Source: Epiperipatus broadwayi (Eukaryota; Onychophora; Udeonychophora; Euonychophora; Peripatidae). Taken from it: a DNA stretch of 64,000 nucleotides. The stretch spans positions 5,727,800 to 5,791,799 of the forward strand of contig JAQFVV010000018.1 of NCBI GenBank assembly GCA_028023455.1. Reading direction: 5' to 3'. Below, piece after piece: positions 25,640 to 36,777 of this stretch. Within the stretch, counting starts at the first letter, position 1. Every line of letters begins with the position of its first letter. The position numbers and the translations under genes were made by a program. Under the pieces are notes generated by a model. That model saw nothing but the letters and a program-made list of their open reading frames with translations. It was not told the origin of the DNA and searched no databases.

Positions 25640-26510
25640 AAACCGTAACTCCCCGCCCCCCTAAAATATGTTTTTTTTTTAAAAACTAACTGTTTGAGGC
25701 TTTTTGAAAAAGGCAAAAAATAAAGGAAGAACTTTTCGCTATCATATAAAGGTTTCAGTAGTGTAAATATTTTTAAAAAAACCTCATAATAAGAAAATAA
25801 AAGACGATAATTAAAAATCAAACCAACCCCCCTCCACCCTCTAAAAACCAATTGTTGGTTTATTAAAAATGAATTGATGAATAAGGCTTTCCAAAAAAAA
25901 AAAAAGAAGCGAATCAATAAGAAGTTGATAAGAAAAAAAGTCGATAATTTAAAAGCAAACCAACCCCCCTCCAATATTTCGTATATTTTGTTAATCTATC
26001 TCTTTATATGTATTCTATATTCGAACACATTTAAAATTAATATGCCAAGTTTCCAGTACATCAGCAAAAGATACTAAAAGTTGAGAATTATAATTCAAAC
26101 CAACCCTCCCTCCTTCCTCTAAAACCAACTGTTGGTTTATTAAAACTGAATTGTTTAAGGCTTTAAAAAAGAAACTCAAAATCCAAAAAAGGCAACAATT
26201 TAAAAGCAAATCAACCCCCCTCTACCATCTAAAAACAAAATCTTTGTTTATTAAAGGGGGGGGGGGACCTTATGAGTTTTATGTATAGAAAGGGGTAAAA
26301 AAAAAAATTTTACCATAGTATTATGTAAAGAAACCGATAATTCAAAATAAAAAAAAAAAAAAGCTCAAAAAAAAAGTCGATAATTTAAAAGCAAACCAAA
26401 GTGTTTGTTTATTAAAAATGGGAGGGGGGGTACCATAGGAGTTTTATGTATAAAAAGTGAAAAAAAAAAATTTTTCCCCATAGTATTCTGTACAAAAACT
26501 GATGGCCCGT
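25640..26510. repeat. Degenerate C-rich tandem array
   Basis: A motif of the form GATAATTTAAAAGCAAACC followed by AACCCCCCTCC recurs with changes near 25804, 25943, 26082, 26193 and 26370. Several copies are followed by AACCAATTGTTGGTTTATTA, itself a short palindrome. Spacing varies from about 110 to 180 bp. G runs at about 26257-26267 and 26422-26430 are the same motif class inverted or displaced. A 117-codon minus frame across the first copies reflects the repeat, not a gene. Confidence 0.75.
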
Positions 26511-26811
26511 GAATCAATATATTAATGTGCATTGGGCGAAAAGCAGCGCCTCAAACAGTGGGTTCAATATACATATTAGTACCCTATTTTTATTATAGAA
26601 ATAAGAAATTTCCACCATTTTAAATACTTTAATGCTAATGTATGGATGAAAGACCAATTTAAATATAAGAAAAATCTATGTAATGTCTGATATCATGAAG
26701 TTTATGTTAATATCCGTTGTTGTGCAATTAACTAATTTATACCATGTACTGTACAATACTAATATTCTTTTCATAATGGCATTTAACATTTTTTTAACAT
26801 TCTGCCTTTGG

Positions 26812-27075
26812 TAGACAGAATAGCTCAATTGGTTAGAGCATTATTTTAAAATTCAATATTCCAAGAATCTAAAGAAGCTGGTTAGATTCCCATGCTAATA
26901 CTGTTACTGTTCAAATCAGTAACACCCAAAGAAGAGAGGAGAATAATGCCACTCAATACTTTGGGTTAAATACTAACCTGTATGCTATTACTAACAACAA
27001 TTGAATGTATTTAGAAAGTTTAAATAAAATTTAAAAATTTCTAAAGACATTCTGTTTTTAATATTAGATGATGGA
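26812..27075 (+). repeat. SINE, family A, single copy
   Basis: The tRNA-derived head has AATAGCTCAATTGGTTAGAGC (A box) and, after an insertion of about 30 bases, GGTTAGATTCCCATGC (B box). The body contains GAAGAGAGGAGAATAATG, TACTAACCTGTATGCTATTA and CAATTGAATGTATTTAG, ending in AAATAAA-rich sequence and GATGATGGAAGTAAT. The same element occurs twice, head to head, at 32.8-33.8 kb. Confidence 0.8.
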
Positions 27076-27394
27076 AGTAATCCAATAAATAATTAATACT
27101 AAAATGTCATCATCACAAACCTTTAGACAAATATCTATAAATGTTAAAGAAATCTAAATATCAGAAACTTTTTATTTTAATGCCTAACAATTTCATAGAT
27201 TTTGAGCTAGTTGTTTATATTTGTAGATCCAAAAACTAATGATTTTATTGATGTGATTTCCCATGCTATTGACTTCTCCATTAAAATTGAGAATACTTTT
27301 TTTGTGTGAAAATAATATTTGCAGATATTTTCCCCCCAAAGAAGATATGATGTTACCTGGTGTAACTAGTCTAAATCTTTTTATTTATATACAA

Positions 27395-27500
27395 ATAATG
27401 CTAGGGATGCTGGAGAGCCCTAGGTAATGATTCTTATTGAAACAGTAAGATTCGTATTCGAATCTTAAGTTTCACCTTTTCTGTCGTCTCTCACTGACCG
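27395..27500 (+). repeat. tRNA-like SINE head
   Basis: GATGCTGGAGAGCCCTAG resembles an A box and TCGTATTCGAATCTTAAG a B box, about 35 bases apart. The intervening loop is wrong for a functional tRNA and no acceptor stem closes. A body was not identified. Confidence 0.45.
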
Positions 27501-28632
27501 GTCTATCCCACCCAAATTTAAACTTTTGGTATCGAGTTGTGCGTGTAACAATATTAAAAATGTATAAATATATGTAGAATTCAACATAAACACGCACACA
27601 TTTCGATCTCAAATTAAAGGCAATAAATACGGATAAAGTAATATAATTTAGATTTCTTTAGCTAAATAAATTTTGTGTAATATTAATCATTTATTTTGAA
27701 TTTATAAAGTTCGTATTTATTGCTTAGTTTAAATTTCGTTAAATAATAATTCTAACAAAATCTGATGCAATAATTAATTAAAGTTAAAATAATTTTATTC
27801 CCTTTTGTCTTTGAAAATTTAAAAGCATCGGTCAGTGATAGATAATAAATTAATTATAGAAAAATTCCAAAAAAATGTAATTAACGAATGTAAAAAAAAA
27901 AAAAAAACAATAGCACAGCAGATTTCTTTCTAATTAAAACCAGCAAAAGCATTGATTATCCTGAGGGCAAGACAAAGAAAACCTAAAAATATCTCAACAA
28001 AAAAATTAAAAGATCAAGATAAAAAAAGGAGGCCATCTTGGACTTGCTGGAGACTTTCACTTGAATTTTAGCTTTGCTCTCGAGTGGAGAGTCTAAAATA
28101 TCTTAAAATAAATTGATATTGCCAAGGTATGACCGAGTAAGCACCGAGATTATTCTCCATCGGGAGATGGCCCACCGTATGCCGAACTTCACCTTGCCCA
28201 TCGTAAAAACACCATAATGATCTGCTGCCTGAAATAAACAAGAAAGCCGCTGCTGTTAAAATCAATAAAATACCAAAGACAAGAAAGAAAACTGCTAATC
28301 ACGAACAATCTACTATTAAACAAATGGACGAAAACATCTTATAAAACAGGTACCTGTGTGTGTATTCCAAATTATAGAGTACTCTAGTAAAATAAGCTAT
28401 AGCTCATCTCCTACTATTTGTCTAACTTCTAAATGTTAAAATTGTAATTTTGTGAAACTAAAATTTGAGAATTAATGTAATCTGTAAATTTCTCGCATAA
28501 TCTAGCTTACCTCCCTCTATCCTTCTTAGGTGTGTATTTCTCAAATCTACACTTTATTTATAATTATCATTGAAATATTACCTTCTCATAATTGTCTTAA
28601 TTTTAAAGCTAAATCCATAATCGCTTGAACAG

Positions 28633-28706
28633 TGAATGCGTGTCGAATTGTCATTAATATTTGCTTTATAAATAACTTAAATCTCATATAAATCGACACG
28701 CATTCA
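28633..28706. repeat. Perfect 14-bp inverted repeat
   Basis: TGAATGCGTGTCGA at 28633-28646 is exactly inverted at 28693-28706 across a 46-base AT-rich spacer. Each arm holds two CpGs. It could be a minimal MITE, a hairpin or a paired binding site. Confidence 0.8.
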
Positions 28707-28931
28707 AAGAATCGGTTATTGTAATGCAGGGTCTACTACTTCGTAATAGCTGGCATGCTCGCTGTAATAATTCCCTTTTTAGATATTTTTTTATTATTAA
28801 TTTTTAATGAATAATTACGGAAATTTCATTTCTTTGAGAGTCACCAATTTTCTTTCAGTCAACGTTGATAATGGGGGGCCGAGTTTGAAATCTAGTTAAA
28901 TATTACCATAATCTTTTAGATCTTATACTTG

Positions 28932-29402
28932 TGTTACGTTTTGAAGTCCCGATGGCTCATTCCACACCGTGAATACTCCGGATTCTATAGGGTTGAATTA
29001 ACCCCAGTCGTCCTACACAAGTGGACATGATAATGTTCCCGTAGGGCTTGACGACCGTCACGCAGCCAGCTGGCAAATTGCGACACGGACCGCTTGTCCC
29101 TGGTTATGCTCATGTGACACCTTACCTCTTCGGGTCGAGGCAGAGACCAACCCGAAGCCCTTATAAACTTATTCACGGCATTGCAGTTTCAGTGCTGCCA
29201 TTTTATATCGCCCTTCTAGAGCGTACCACGTGTTCCTTTATTTAGTTTATCATTCTCTATATCACTCCGCCTCGGCATTATCTTCGTCATCCACTCTCAA
29301 ATAAATGTTCGCCCTTAGTCGTAAAATAAATAGTTTTATTAAATAAATGTATGTCCGCCGCCACGGATGACTCTTGCAGTGCAAAGTATAAATCCCCTAC
29401 AG
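28932..29402 (+). mobile_element. Possible solo LTR
   Basis: The segment starts TGTTACG and could end CTACA. It contains TATAAAC at 29162 with a TTTCAGTGC initiator-like site about 28 bases later, then several AATAAA signals (about 29300-29340). That order (promoter, start, polyadenylation) is LTR-like. No matching flanking duplication is visible and there is no second copy in the window, so ordinary promoter DNA is an alternative. Confidence 0.3.
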
Positions 29403-29950
29403 TACGCATTAGAAATACTCACTCGAGAACCTTAGGTAGCTAGATTACGCCTTCATATAAATGAATGCTCTTTATAAATAAATGTACTTTATATATAATA
29501 AAATTGCCAATTAGCTATTGAAACTCTGAATATAAAATATGATTAATAACATTAATAATGTTTTTTTATTAAATACGTAAATAAATAATTTTAACTGTAC
29601 GTCTGTAGTTAAGTTTTCATTTATTCGATGCCCATTATATATATTTCCTCGATTATATATGTGAATTAATATTCGTTTGATTGTTGGCCAACTCGGAAAC
29701 AAAACCATGAATCTCGTGCATCTCCCTGACCACCGTGCCTAAAGAAGTGTTTACTTATGTCGCATCAGAGGCGTTGTTCCGTAGATTGTATTGTGGAACC
29801 GATAAACTATGTTCGAACTCGGTACCATAGGTGGCGTTGCTACTCGATGGTGCTGCTGTTCTGTGTGGTGGTCGAATTCTGCACTATGTTAACGAGATAC
29901 ACGTGTTTTGACTGTTACATTATTAAGTGAAATATCTAACAGTTCTTAAT

Positions 29951-32029
29951 TTTTTTTTATGTGTATCAGTAATTCTGTTTTTAATATACATTTGAAGTGA
30001 AAACGTTTGTGTTGTAGAAAGCTTAATTGATATGCAAATATCTAGTGTTTTCCATAAATGAATATATCTTTTAAATCATTCTATTTTCTTTGTATTTGTT
30101 ATAAGTTCTCGATAGGTAAATATGACATTGTGTATGATTAGCAGGTATAGTATAATGAACAGTTAAAAGTTTACTTTTCAATAATGAATCACGGTATCTT
30201 GCTAGAATTTTAGTATATATATCTTTCCATTTTTTATTGGTTTCTCAGATCTTGAAACATTACCTAGTTTAATTTAATATGCTGCAGTTTATTTAACTTT
30301 AGTATGTTCATTTATTTTCATATTCTATTGAACAATTTAGTGAGGTAAGGATGTAAGATGCAATTAAGAATTTGATACATTGCAACTATATTTGCAAATA
30401 TGTGGGTTGTTGCATCGAGTTTTTTTAATCTGGTCATTTACTCAATAATTGATTGAACATCAGATTTAAGAAGATTGTACAACTATTTCCATTATTGTTT
30501 AAGGAATTGAAAAAAGTGATTCATTATTAGTGGGTCAGTCTGAAAGCTCATAAGATTATAAGATGATAATTTAGGGGAATTTTTTTGTTGCAAATATGAT
30601 TTATTATCCTTTATATATACATATTTTATTCTATGAGTTTGAATGTTTTGTTGGATTATTGTGATTAAGAAATCTTATTATTGTTTTTTGTATATTTCTT
30701 TATTCTGTTTGACTGTCTTAATGGATTACTGTAATTAAGAAATTGTATTACTTATTTAATATCCAAATCATTGATAATATTGAAGGTCTGAATAAAATTA
30801 TTTTTCTGCTTTATTAAAAAAAATTTTGAAGAAAAAAATGTTTTAATGGATTGAATCATCTTTTATTAAATCTTGGTGAATTTCTGATCATAAAACCATA
30901 ACCAGAATACAGTATTTAATAATGTTATTTTGCATTTGTGTGTAATTTTACATTGTGACCATAAATTTATTTTAAATTAAATAGTTTTTTTTTAATTAAT
31001 TTTTTAAAAAAAAAAAGTTTATTTTTTTATTTTACAAAAGATAATAGGGATTTCATAAAAGAGAGTTAACAGCTAATCATTTAAAAAAACTAAAACAAAA
31101 GTATAAATAGGATACAGGTATTTGTTTGTTTATTTATTTGCCATTCATGTTGTGTCACTCCAAGGTTAATCATTTTATTATGAAAATGAATCAGCAACTC
31201 TGTTATACTGAGGTATTTTCATTTAGTTAGAAAAAACAATTTACACCCAAACATGTTGCTATATTGCTGGAAAAAAGTATATGCATTATTAGAGAATAAA
31301 TGATGTAGTCTTTAAGATGTTTACTGCATAGCAGCTTTTTAAAAGGGGTATTAGTAGGATTTTTTGACAGAATATTAAAAATCTTCAAAGATTATGAAAC
31401 TCAGTAGTATGATGAAGAATCACAGCATTTTTTATTGGAAGACTATAGAACATAATGTGCATTTCAATATTTAGCAGTGATCAGGTATTTGGATTTATGT
31501 TAATTTTTGTTCTCACTAAGATCAAACATTCAATGAAATTTGTACACAGTTACAAAAATTTGTGTGCTTTGTACTATGCATTAAATTGAAATGATTCCTT
31601 TTTTTTGTAATCCATTTCAACATTGTTAATTATTATCTTTTATGTGACTTCATTTTTTTTCAACTTTTTCTATTTCATCATTTATTGAAATCATAAGCTC
31701 TGATAAATTCTGAACTACATATCAGTTTTTTAAATATGAATTTACTTCTTTTGATATAATTATCAGATCATCTCTATTTAATGACCCATTCTACATTCTA
31801 TCATTACTTATTTTTCACAAATACTTTAGTATCAAACTAATAGAATTATATCTTTTTGATAGAAATATCCCTTACAATTTTTTGGTTTCAGCACAGGAAA
31901 TTATTTTTGCCTATAATTTTTTTTTTTTTGATCATAAAATATATTTATTAGTTTTTATATTGGGAAACCATTTATGGCTATGAAGATTTTTTGATATCAT
32001 TTATATCATAGTAATACATAACATATAAT
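29951..32029. other. AT-rich stretch, probable first intron
   Basis: No exon or classified element was found. If 29.7-29.9 kb is the 5' exon of the FAIM gene, this starts its first intron. That reading depends on a splice junction that cannot be confirmed here. Confidence 0.4.
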
Positions 32030-32510
32030 ATTGATATCATTTATGTTCTTTATATTACTTTTGCAATGCTTCATATAATTACAATTCACTATTAACGGTT
32101 TTGATTGCCCCAGCAATTTCTTTCAGAAGTTCTACTTATATTTTCAAATCTTAACTTTTGCAAAATTCATATGGGTTCTTTATTAACGTTTACAATGCTT
32201 CATATAATTACAACCAACTATTAATAGTTTTGATTGTCCCAGCAATCTTCTTTAAAACTACTTACATTTTCAAATCTTAACTTGCCAAATCCATATAATA
32301 TTAATATCATGTATGTTCTTTATTAATTTTACAATGCTTCATATACTTACACCCCACTATTGATGTTTTCAATTGTTCCAGCAATATTCGTTCTTTATTA
32401 CTTTTACAGTGCTTCATATAAACCATCAATAGTGAGTAGTAATTATACAAAGCATTGTAAAAGTAATAATGAACGTAAATGACATTGATTTGGCAATGCA
32501 ATAAGAAAGA
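32030..32510. repeat. Tandem array ending in an inverted unit
   Basis: Units sharing GTTCTTTATTA, ACAATGCTTCATATA and CCAGCAAT recur at about 32062, 32192, 32331 and 32406 (spacing 130, 139 and 75 bp). From 32447 the unit returns inverted (CAAAGCATTGTAAAAGTAAT, then AATGACATTGATTTGGCAA). The array can therefore fold back on itself. The open frame at 32307-32543 on minus only reflects the repeats. Confidence 0.8.
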
Positions 32511-32817
32511 TAAAAATACATAACATACTGAATATAAACTCATTGTTTATATATTGCATATTATTTTCATTAACTGTATAACATAGTAATATCTATGTTT
32601 TTAAATATGAATAATAAATGGAGGTGTGAGTAAGATTGCCAAACTTGTCTCTGGCTATTGTTATTCTTCAACGAAGATCACTGGATTGCATGTATCCATC
32701 CTAGAAGCTCTTTCAAACTAATATTCTAATGTTTTGAAAGTAAATCTGATAGATATCACTTATCTTATATTTACATGGTGATTGTAAGAAATTTTAACTA
32801 ACAAAAAGATTATATAA
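32511..32817. other. Unique AT-rich spacer
   Basis: No feature was recognised between the tandem array and the SINE dimer. Confidence 0.5.
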
Positions 32818-32835
32818 AAAACATCACTATATGAT

Positions 32836-33802
32836 TATATTTTTTATATTAGACTATTTCCGTCATCTAACATGAGTATTGAATGTTTTAGAAAAAATTA
32901 ACTTTATTTAAATATTCCAATTACATTCAACTATTAGTAATAGCACATCAAACAGGTTAGTATATGAACAATGTTTTGAGAAGTATTATTCTCCCCTCTT
33001 CTCCAGGTGTTGCTGGCCCAACCAGTGACAGTACTAGCATGGGATTCAAACCTGGACCTTAGATTCTTGAGCATTGAATTTTAAGGTAACGCTCTAACCA
33101 ACTGAGCAATCCTGCCAAAGGCAACAGTCAGTAGAAATTTCATATACTTATCTATGGGGTTCCTTCTCATTTCTCTGCTTTTTCTTAAGAGCAAAGTTGA
33201 TTAGTGGTTTCCATATATTATGTATAGTCACAGTAAGTTGGCTTATGGGATTTTTTGCCATTATCATGTGAACAGCTCTTTTAAATTTTCTTCTATGTAC
33301 ATTTTCTTCTCTATTCAATAATTTTGTATTTGCCCAATTGAACATATGTTCATTGGCACATACATGGTCTGCTACCTAATGTAACTATACATAATATATG
33401 GAAACCACTAATCAACTTTGCTCTTAAGAAAAAGTGGAGAAATCGGAAGGAATCTCATAGATAAGTGTATGAAATTTCTACTGACTATTACCTTTGACAG
33501 GATGGCTCAGTTGTTTAGAATGTTAACTTATAAAATTCAATACTGAAGAATCTAAGGGTCCAGGTTCGATTCTCATGCTAGTATTGTCACTGGTCAGGCC
33601 AGCAATACCTGAAGAAGAAGGGAGAATAATACCTCTCAAAACATTGTACATATACTAACCTGTTTGATGTGTTATTACTAACAATTGAATGTATTTGGAA
33701 TATTTAAATAAAGTTAATTTTTTCTAAAGACATTCAATACTCATATTCGATGATGGAAATAGTCTTATATAAAAATATAACTAAAACATGACAATAATAA
33801 GG
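32836..33802. repeat. Head-to-head SINE dimer (family A) with 18-bp flanking repeat
   Basis: The left SINE is on minus (about 32850-33125; B box GGTTTGAATCCC and A box TTGCTCAGTTGGTTAGAGCG when reversed). The right SINE is on + (about 33490-33770; A box TGGCTCAGTTGTTTAGAAT, B box GGTTCGATTCTC). They are joined by inverted linkers (33126-33232 and 33384-33489) and a unique loop of about 150 bp. The arms total about 400 bp each. The unit is flanked by AAAACATCACTATATGAT, perfect over 18 bases, at 32818-32835 and 33803-33820. This length is that of target-primed retrotransposition and is too long for common cut-and-paste transposases. Confidence 0.85.
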
Positions 33803-33846
33803 AAAACATCACTATATGATATTCCTAACTTACTTTAAATATCTAC

Positions 33847-34610
33847 TTATGTAATAACTGAAACCCAGGCTTATTATATACCTGTGTCTACATATGTAAT
33901 ATATAGGGTATATGAGCATATACTTTCACACCACCCACCACTCTCCACACTATCTCATAACACTGATACACTTGAACACATATATGTTGAAAAGATAAAC
34001 AATCACCACTATACGTATTTCACGCTGAACCAGCAATCATCAGTTGATCCAGATTACCATCTCCACACATATATGCTATAAGTGCTCAGATATATATTAA
34101 GATAGGCAAACCTCATACTTTAATGGACAGGCCTCAATCTACTTCACACTCCAACTCTTCAACCGTCCATCCAATTGAAAATCTGATGACGGAACGCGCA
34201 AAGGTCACCCTGAGGCCGAGATTGTAGTCACACCCATGTTGAGCTGAGGTCAATATGACACCTCATATACAGGACATAATCCATTTAATACATATACAAG
34301 GGATGGGAAGACATCTCTACTATGTAATAACTGAAACACAGGCTTATTATATACCTGTGTCTACATATGTAATATATAGGGTATATGAGCACAGACTTTC
34401 CCACCACTCTCCACACTATCTGAGCACTTATAGCATATATGTGTGGAGATGGTAATCTGGACCAACTGATGATTGCTGGTTTAGCATGAATTACGTATAT
34501 TGGTGATTGTTTATCTTTTCAACATATATGTGTTCAAGTGTATCAGTGTTATGAGATAATGTGGAGAGTGGTGGGTGGTGTGAAAGTCTGTGCTTATATA
34601 CCCTATATAG
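33847..34610. repeat. Inverted-repeat element with 12-bp flanking repeat
   Basis: The left arm (about 33895-34094) includes CACCACCCACCACTCTCCAC, GATACACTTGAACACATATA and CAGCAATCATCAGTTG. It is inverted at 34412-34610 with few differences. A direct partial copy of the left end (GTAATAACTGAAAC and onward) sits at 34323-34415, immediately before the inverted arm. The centre (34095-34315) is unique and somewhat GC-richer. TTAAATATCTAC flanks the unit at 33835-33846 and 34611-34622. No protein is encoded: frames at 33884-34081 and 34255-34455 only read the repeat. Confidence 0.8.
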
Positions 34611-34622
34611 TTAAATATCTAC

Positions 34623-35038
34623 ATTAAAAGGATTACCTATTCTATAAGTTTATTTTAAAGTTATCTTTATAAGCATTAATAATCAATGGACAAATTATAG
34701 TATATTCAGGTCACTCATGAAGGCCATGAAATTAATTAGGAGATCTATAGTTAGCACTATCATTTGGTATCCATTGATTACATTTGCTTAATGAGGTGGC
34801 TTTCAATGTAGAGTGGTAAAGAGTATTGTTACCATTAATGATATCAAATATTATAATTCAAATTTGTGTGCATTTGTTCATATGCATAACAAGTCATTTT
34901 ATTCTTCTTTATAATCTAAAGCTGAGAGTGCTTTCAGTGAAACTCATTATAATCCTAACACTTTTGCTATGACTTCAAGAATTCTTATTGTTAGTAGATA
35001 ACTGGTCTTTTCACACACACACACATATATATATATAT
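34623..35038. other. Short spacer with AC/AT microsatellite
   Basis: Unique AT-rich DNA ends in an (AC)n(AT)n run at about 35012-35038, into which the LTR element was inserted. Nothing else was recognised. Confidence 0.7.
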
Positions 35039-35499
35039 TGTAATGATATATAAATATGTCGTTACATTAATTTAAAATAAAAACTTAAAAGTTCGCAAAT
35101 AAAAGGAAAAAACTAAACGCTAAAATTAAAATGTTTGTTAAACATATATATATATTCGCACAGATGCTAAACTTTAAAAATATTTTTTTCATAAACAAAA
35201 AAAAAAAGTATTTGAACGTATTTTTTTTAATAAAAAAATACAAGATTGAAATATAAAAATATTTTAATAAAAAAATAACGTAAGTTAAAATAAAAACAGG
35301 TATTAATTAATTCCTGTAATCTGTAAATGGAAATGATTGTTTATTAATTATCTAAAAGCTGTGTAATTAAAAAGTCAGATGAAAAGTTAGATAAGAGAAG
35401 AAAGAGATTTTAGCTTGACCAGTGGAAGCAAATAAAGGCCCGGACCATAACGAAAAAACAGAACAGTGACGTTTTTGTTCATGGAATCCATAGGAGGAC

Positions 35500-35555
35500 T
35501 ATAAAAAGAAAAAATATTGAGTTCCAGTCAGTTTTCCAACTTGATTTTGGTGAGT
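35500..35555 (+). promoter_or_regulatory. LTR core promoter and adjacent splice donor
   Basis: TATAAAAAG at 35500 is followed 30 bases later by the A of TCAGTT (35528-35533), the arthropod-type initiator. Twenty bases past the predicted start, TTTTGGTGAGTC gives a consensus 5' splice site (GTGAGT at 35550). The same arrangement is in the 3' LTR (TATA at 38302, initiator at 38330). The transcription start and splice use are predicted, not shown. Confidence 0.6.
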
Positions 35556-36420
35556 CGAGCGACAAGACGCACTTGCCGTCCTCACTCATTTATTTTAAAA
35601 ATGCAAAGACTGTGATACCAGAACAGAACCAGCTAATGCTACCTCCAAAATATCAGACCGGTCTTCCAGGAAAGTCTCCGTGGGAATTGCCAACGGGAAC
35701 ATGGACTCTTCTACCATAAGCTATATGAAATGAACAATTATTGAAATCAATTAAGAACTTTCGTCAAGTTTTACAAATTAATAAACAAGCCAACTTAAAT
35801 GTTAAAACGGACTCTTATCTGACTTTTGTAAGTTTTTAAATCAAATTAATAATGTTTAATTTTATATGTTTTCCGATTGATAAAAATCATTTCCATTTTT
35901 TTTCTTTCTTATTGTATAAATTGTTTATTGTTTAAATTTTAAATGATGAAATTTAGGTTGGGTATAGACGTTGCATAGATTCGTTAGCGGTTGATAATGT
36001 TGTGGTTTTCACATTCGATTAGAATATATGTCAACGATATCACTGCAAGCATCTTACGATGAATGCTAATGGGATTTGTATATTCCCTATGCAAGTGACG
36101 TTTATCGATGACTTTGTATTTTGATCGGTTGTGTTTAATTTGGAATGTTTTTGACCGTGGAATCTGTGCAGCTGATCTGTACTCAACATTTTAAAACAAA
36201 TTTTATAAAATGCATTTGTGCGAACGTATTTAAATGTTAAATTTAAGTCGGGCGTGAATGGCTATATAGTTTTGTAAAGTTATATTAAGGGAGGGTAATC
36301 TTAGGTTATTCATTTCGTAGTTGAATTGGTTCAATGGATTGGATATATTTGTGTAATTAGTAGATGTAGTATGAGGTCCGCTACGGGCAGGATTATAGAT
36401 ATACGCCACACACCCTCTGT

Positions 36421-36777
36421 TTGCCTATGGATGGGTTTGTAAGTCGGCAGAAGACCGCAGTCCATTCCTATGGAGTTTTTTGTTTATTGTTCTACTTGCC
36501 AACAGATGTCACATTCCTGTTGGTGGAGAGTCAATGTCTTCTCTATTTCTACTTATTGTTCAGATGTACGTTTCCTGACAGTATAGTATTTTGTGTTGTC
36601 GTATCATGCTACATTGAATACATGAATGTATCAGATGGATTGGTGCCAGTTTGGTTGCGAAATTTGTTGCCTAAGGTTAAATCAGGGAAGAATATTTTCT
36701 TTTCAAATGCAGATCTATGTAGTCTATTCATACTTGACTATCTAAATAAAATATTAAACTCATTGAAACTTAGTTAA
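36421..36777 (+). CDS. 118-codon open frame inside the 5' LTR
   Basis: The frame starts MPMDGFVSRQKT and ends NSLKLS. Residues 18-65 are hydrophobic and rich in Phe, Leu, Val and Cys and could span a membrane. The last third is more polar (PKVKSGKN). I recognise no family. It is intact in both LTRs with one replacement (Val to Ala), but that follows from the recent origin of the copies. In the older solo LTR the matching region is frameshifted. A chance frame in T-rich DNA is the simplest explanation; a small LTR-encoded peptide is the alternative. Confidence 0.3.
   Translation: MPMDGFVSRQKTAVHSYGVFCLLFYLPTDVTFLLVESQCLLYFYLLFRCTFPDSIVFCVVVSCYIEYMNVSDGLVPVWLRNLLPKVKSGKNIFFSNADLCSLFILDYLNKILNSLKLS

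Larger units (their letters stand above)
27500..29950. promoter_or_regulatory. CpG-richer, promoter-like region
   Basis: CpG dinucleotides and GC content rise well above the surroundings, most clearly at 28130-28240, 28930-29420 and 29700-29900. On + it would lie upstream of the FAIM coding exon, and 29700-29900 could be a 5' untranslated exon. That is inference, because no donor there is convincing. On minus, a pyrimidine tract plus AG at 28234 precedes a GC-richer stretch with a 65-codon frame, and AAGATGGC (reverse of 28035-28042) resembles a YY1 or start-codon context. Part may instead be LTR: see 28932-29402. Confidence 0.4.

Noticed and set aside
25621-25974. 117-codon minus-strand frame rich in Phe and Leu
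   Set aside because: It reads through the C-rich tandem array and T runs; the composition is a by-product of the repeats.
26812-26900. Possible tRNA gene
   Set aside because: A and B boxes are present, but an insertion of about 30 bases lies between them, the stems do not close, and a SINE body follows. Two more copies at 33 kb confirm a retroposon.
28068-28265. 65-codon minus-strand frame as a coding exon
   Set aside because: A fair acceptor precedes it on minus, but no family match, no good donor and overlapping alternative frames. Kept only as part of the promoter-like region.
32030-32510. CRISPR-like spaced repeats
   Set aside because: Units are long, irregular and diverged, spacers are not unique short sequences, and the setting is an animal genome.
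32307-32543. 78-codon minus-strand frame with internal protein repeat
   Set aside because: The peptide repeat (MKHCKxNKE) only mirrors the underlying tandem DNA repeat.
34182-34240. CTGATGA and nearby GAAA suggested a hammerhead ribozyme
   Set aside because: The conserved blocks are in the wrong order and spacing, and I could not form the three stems.
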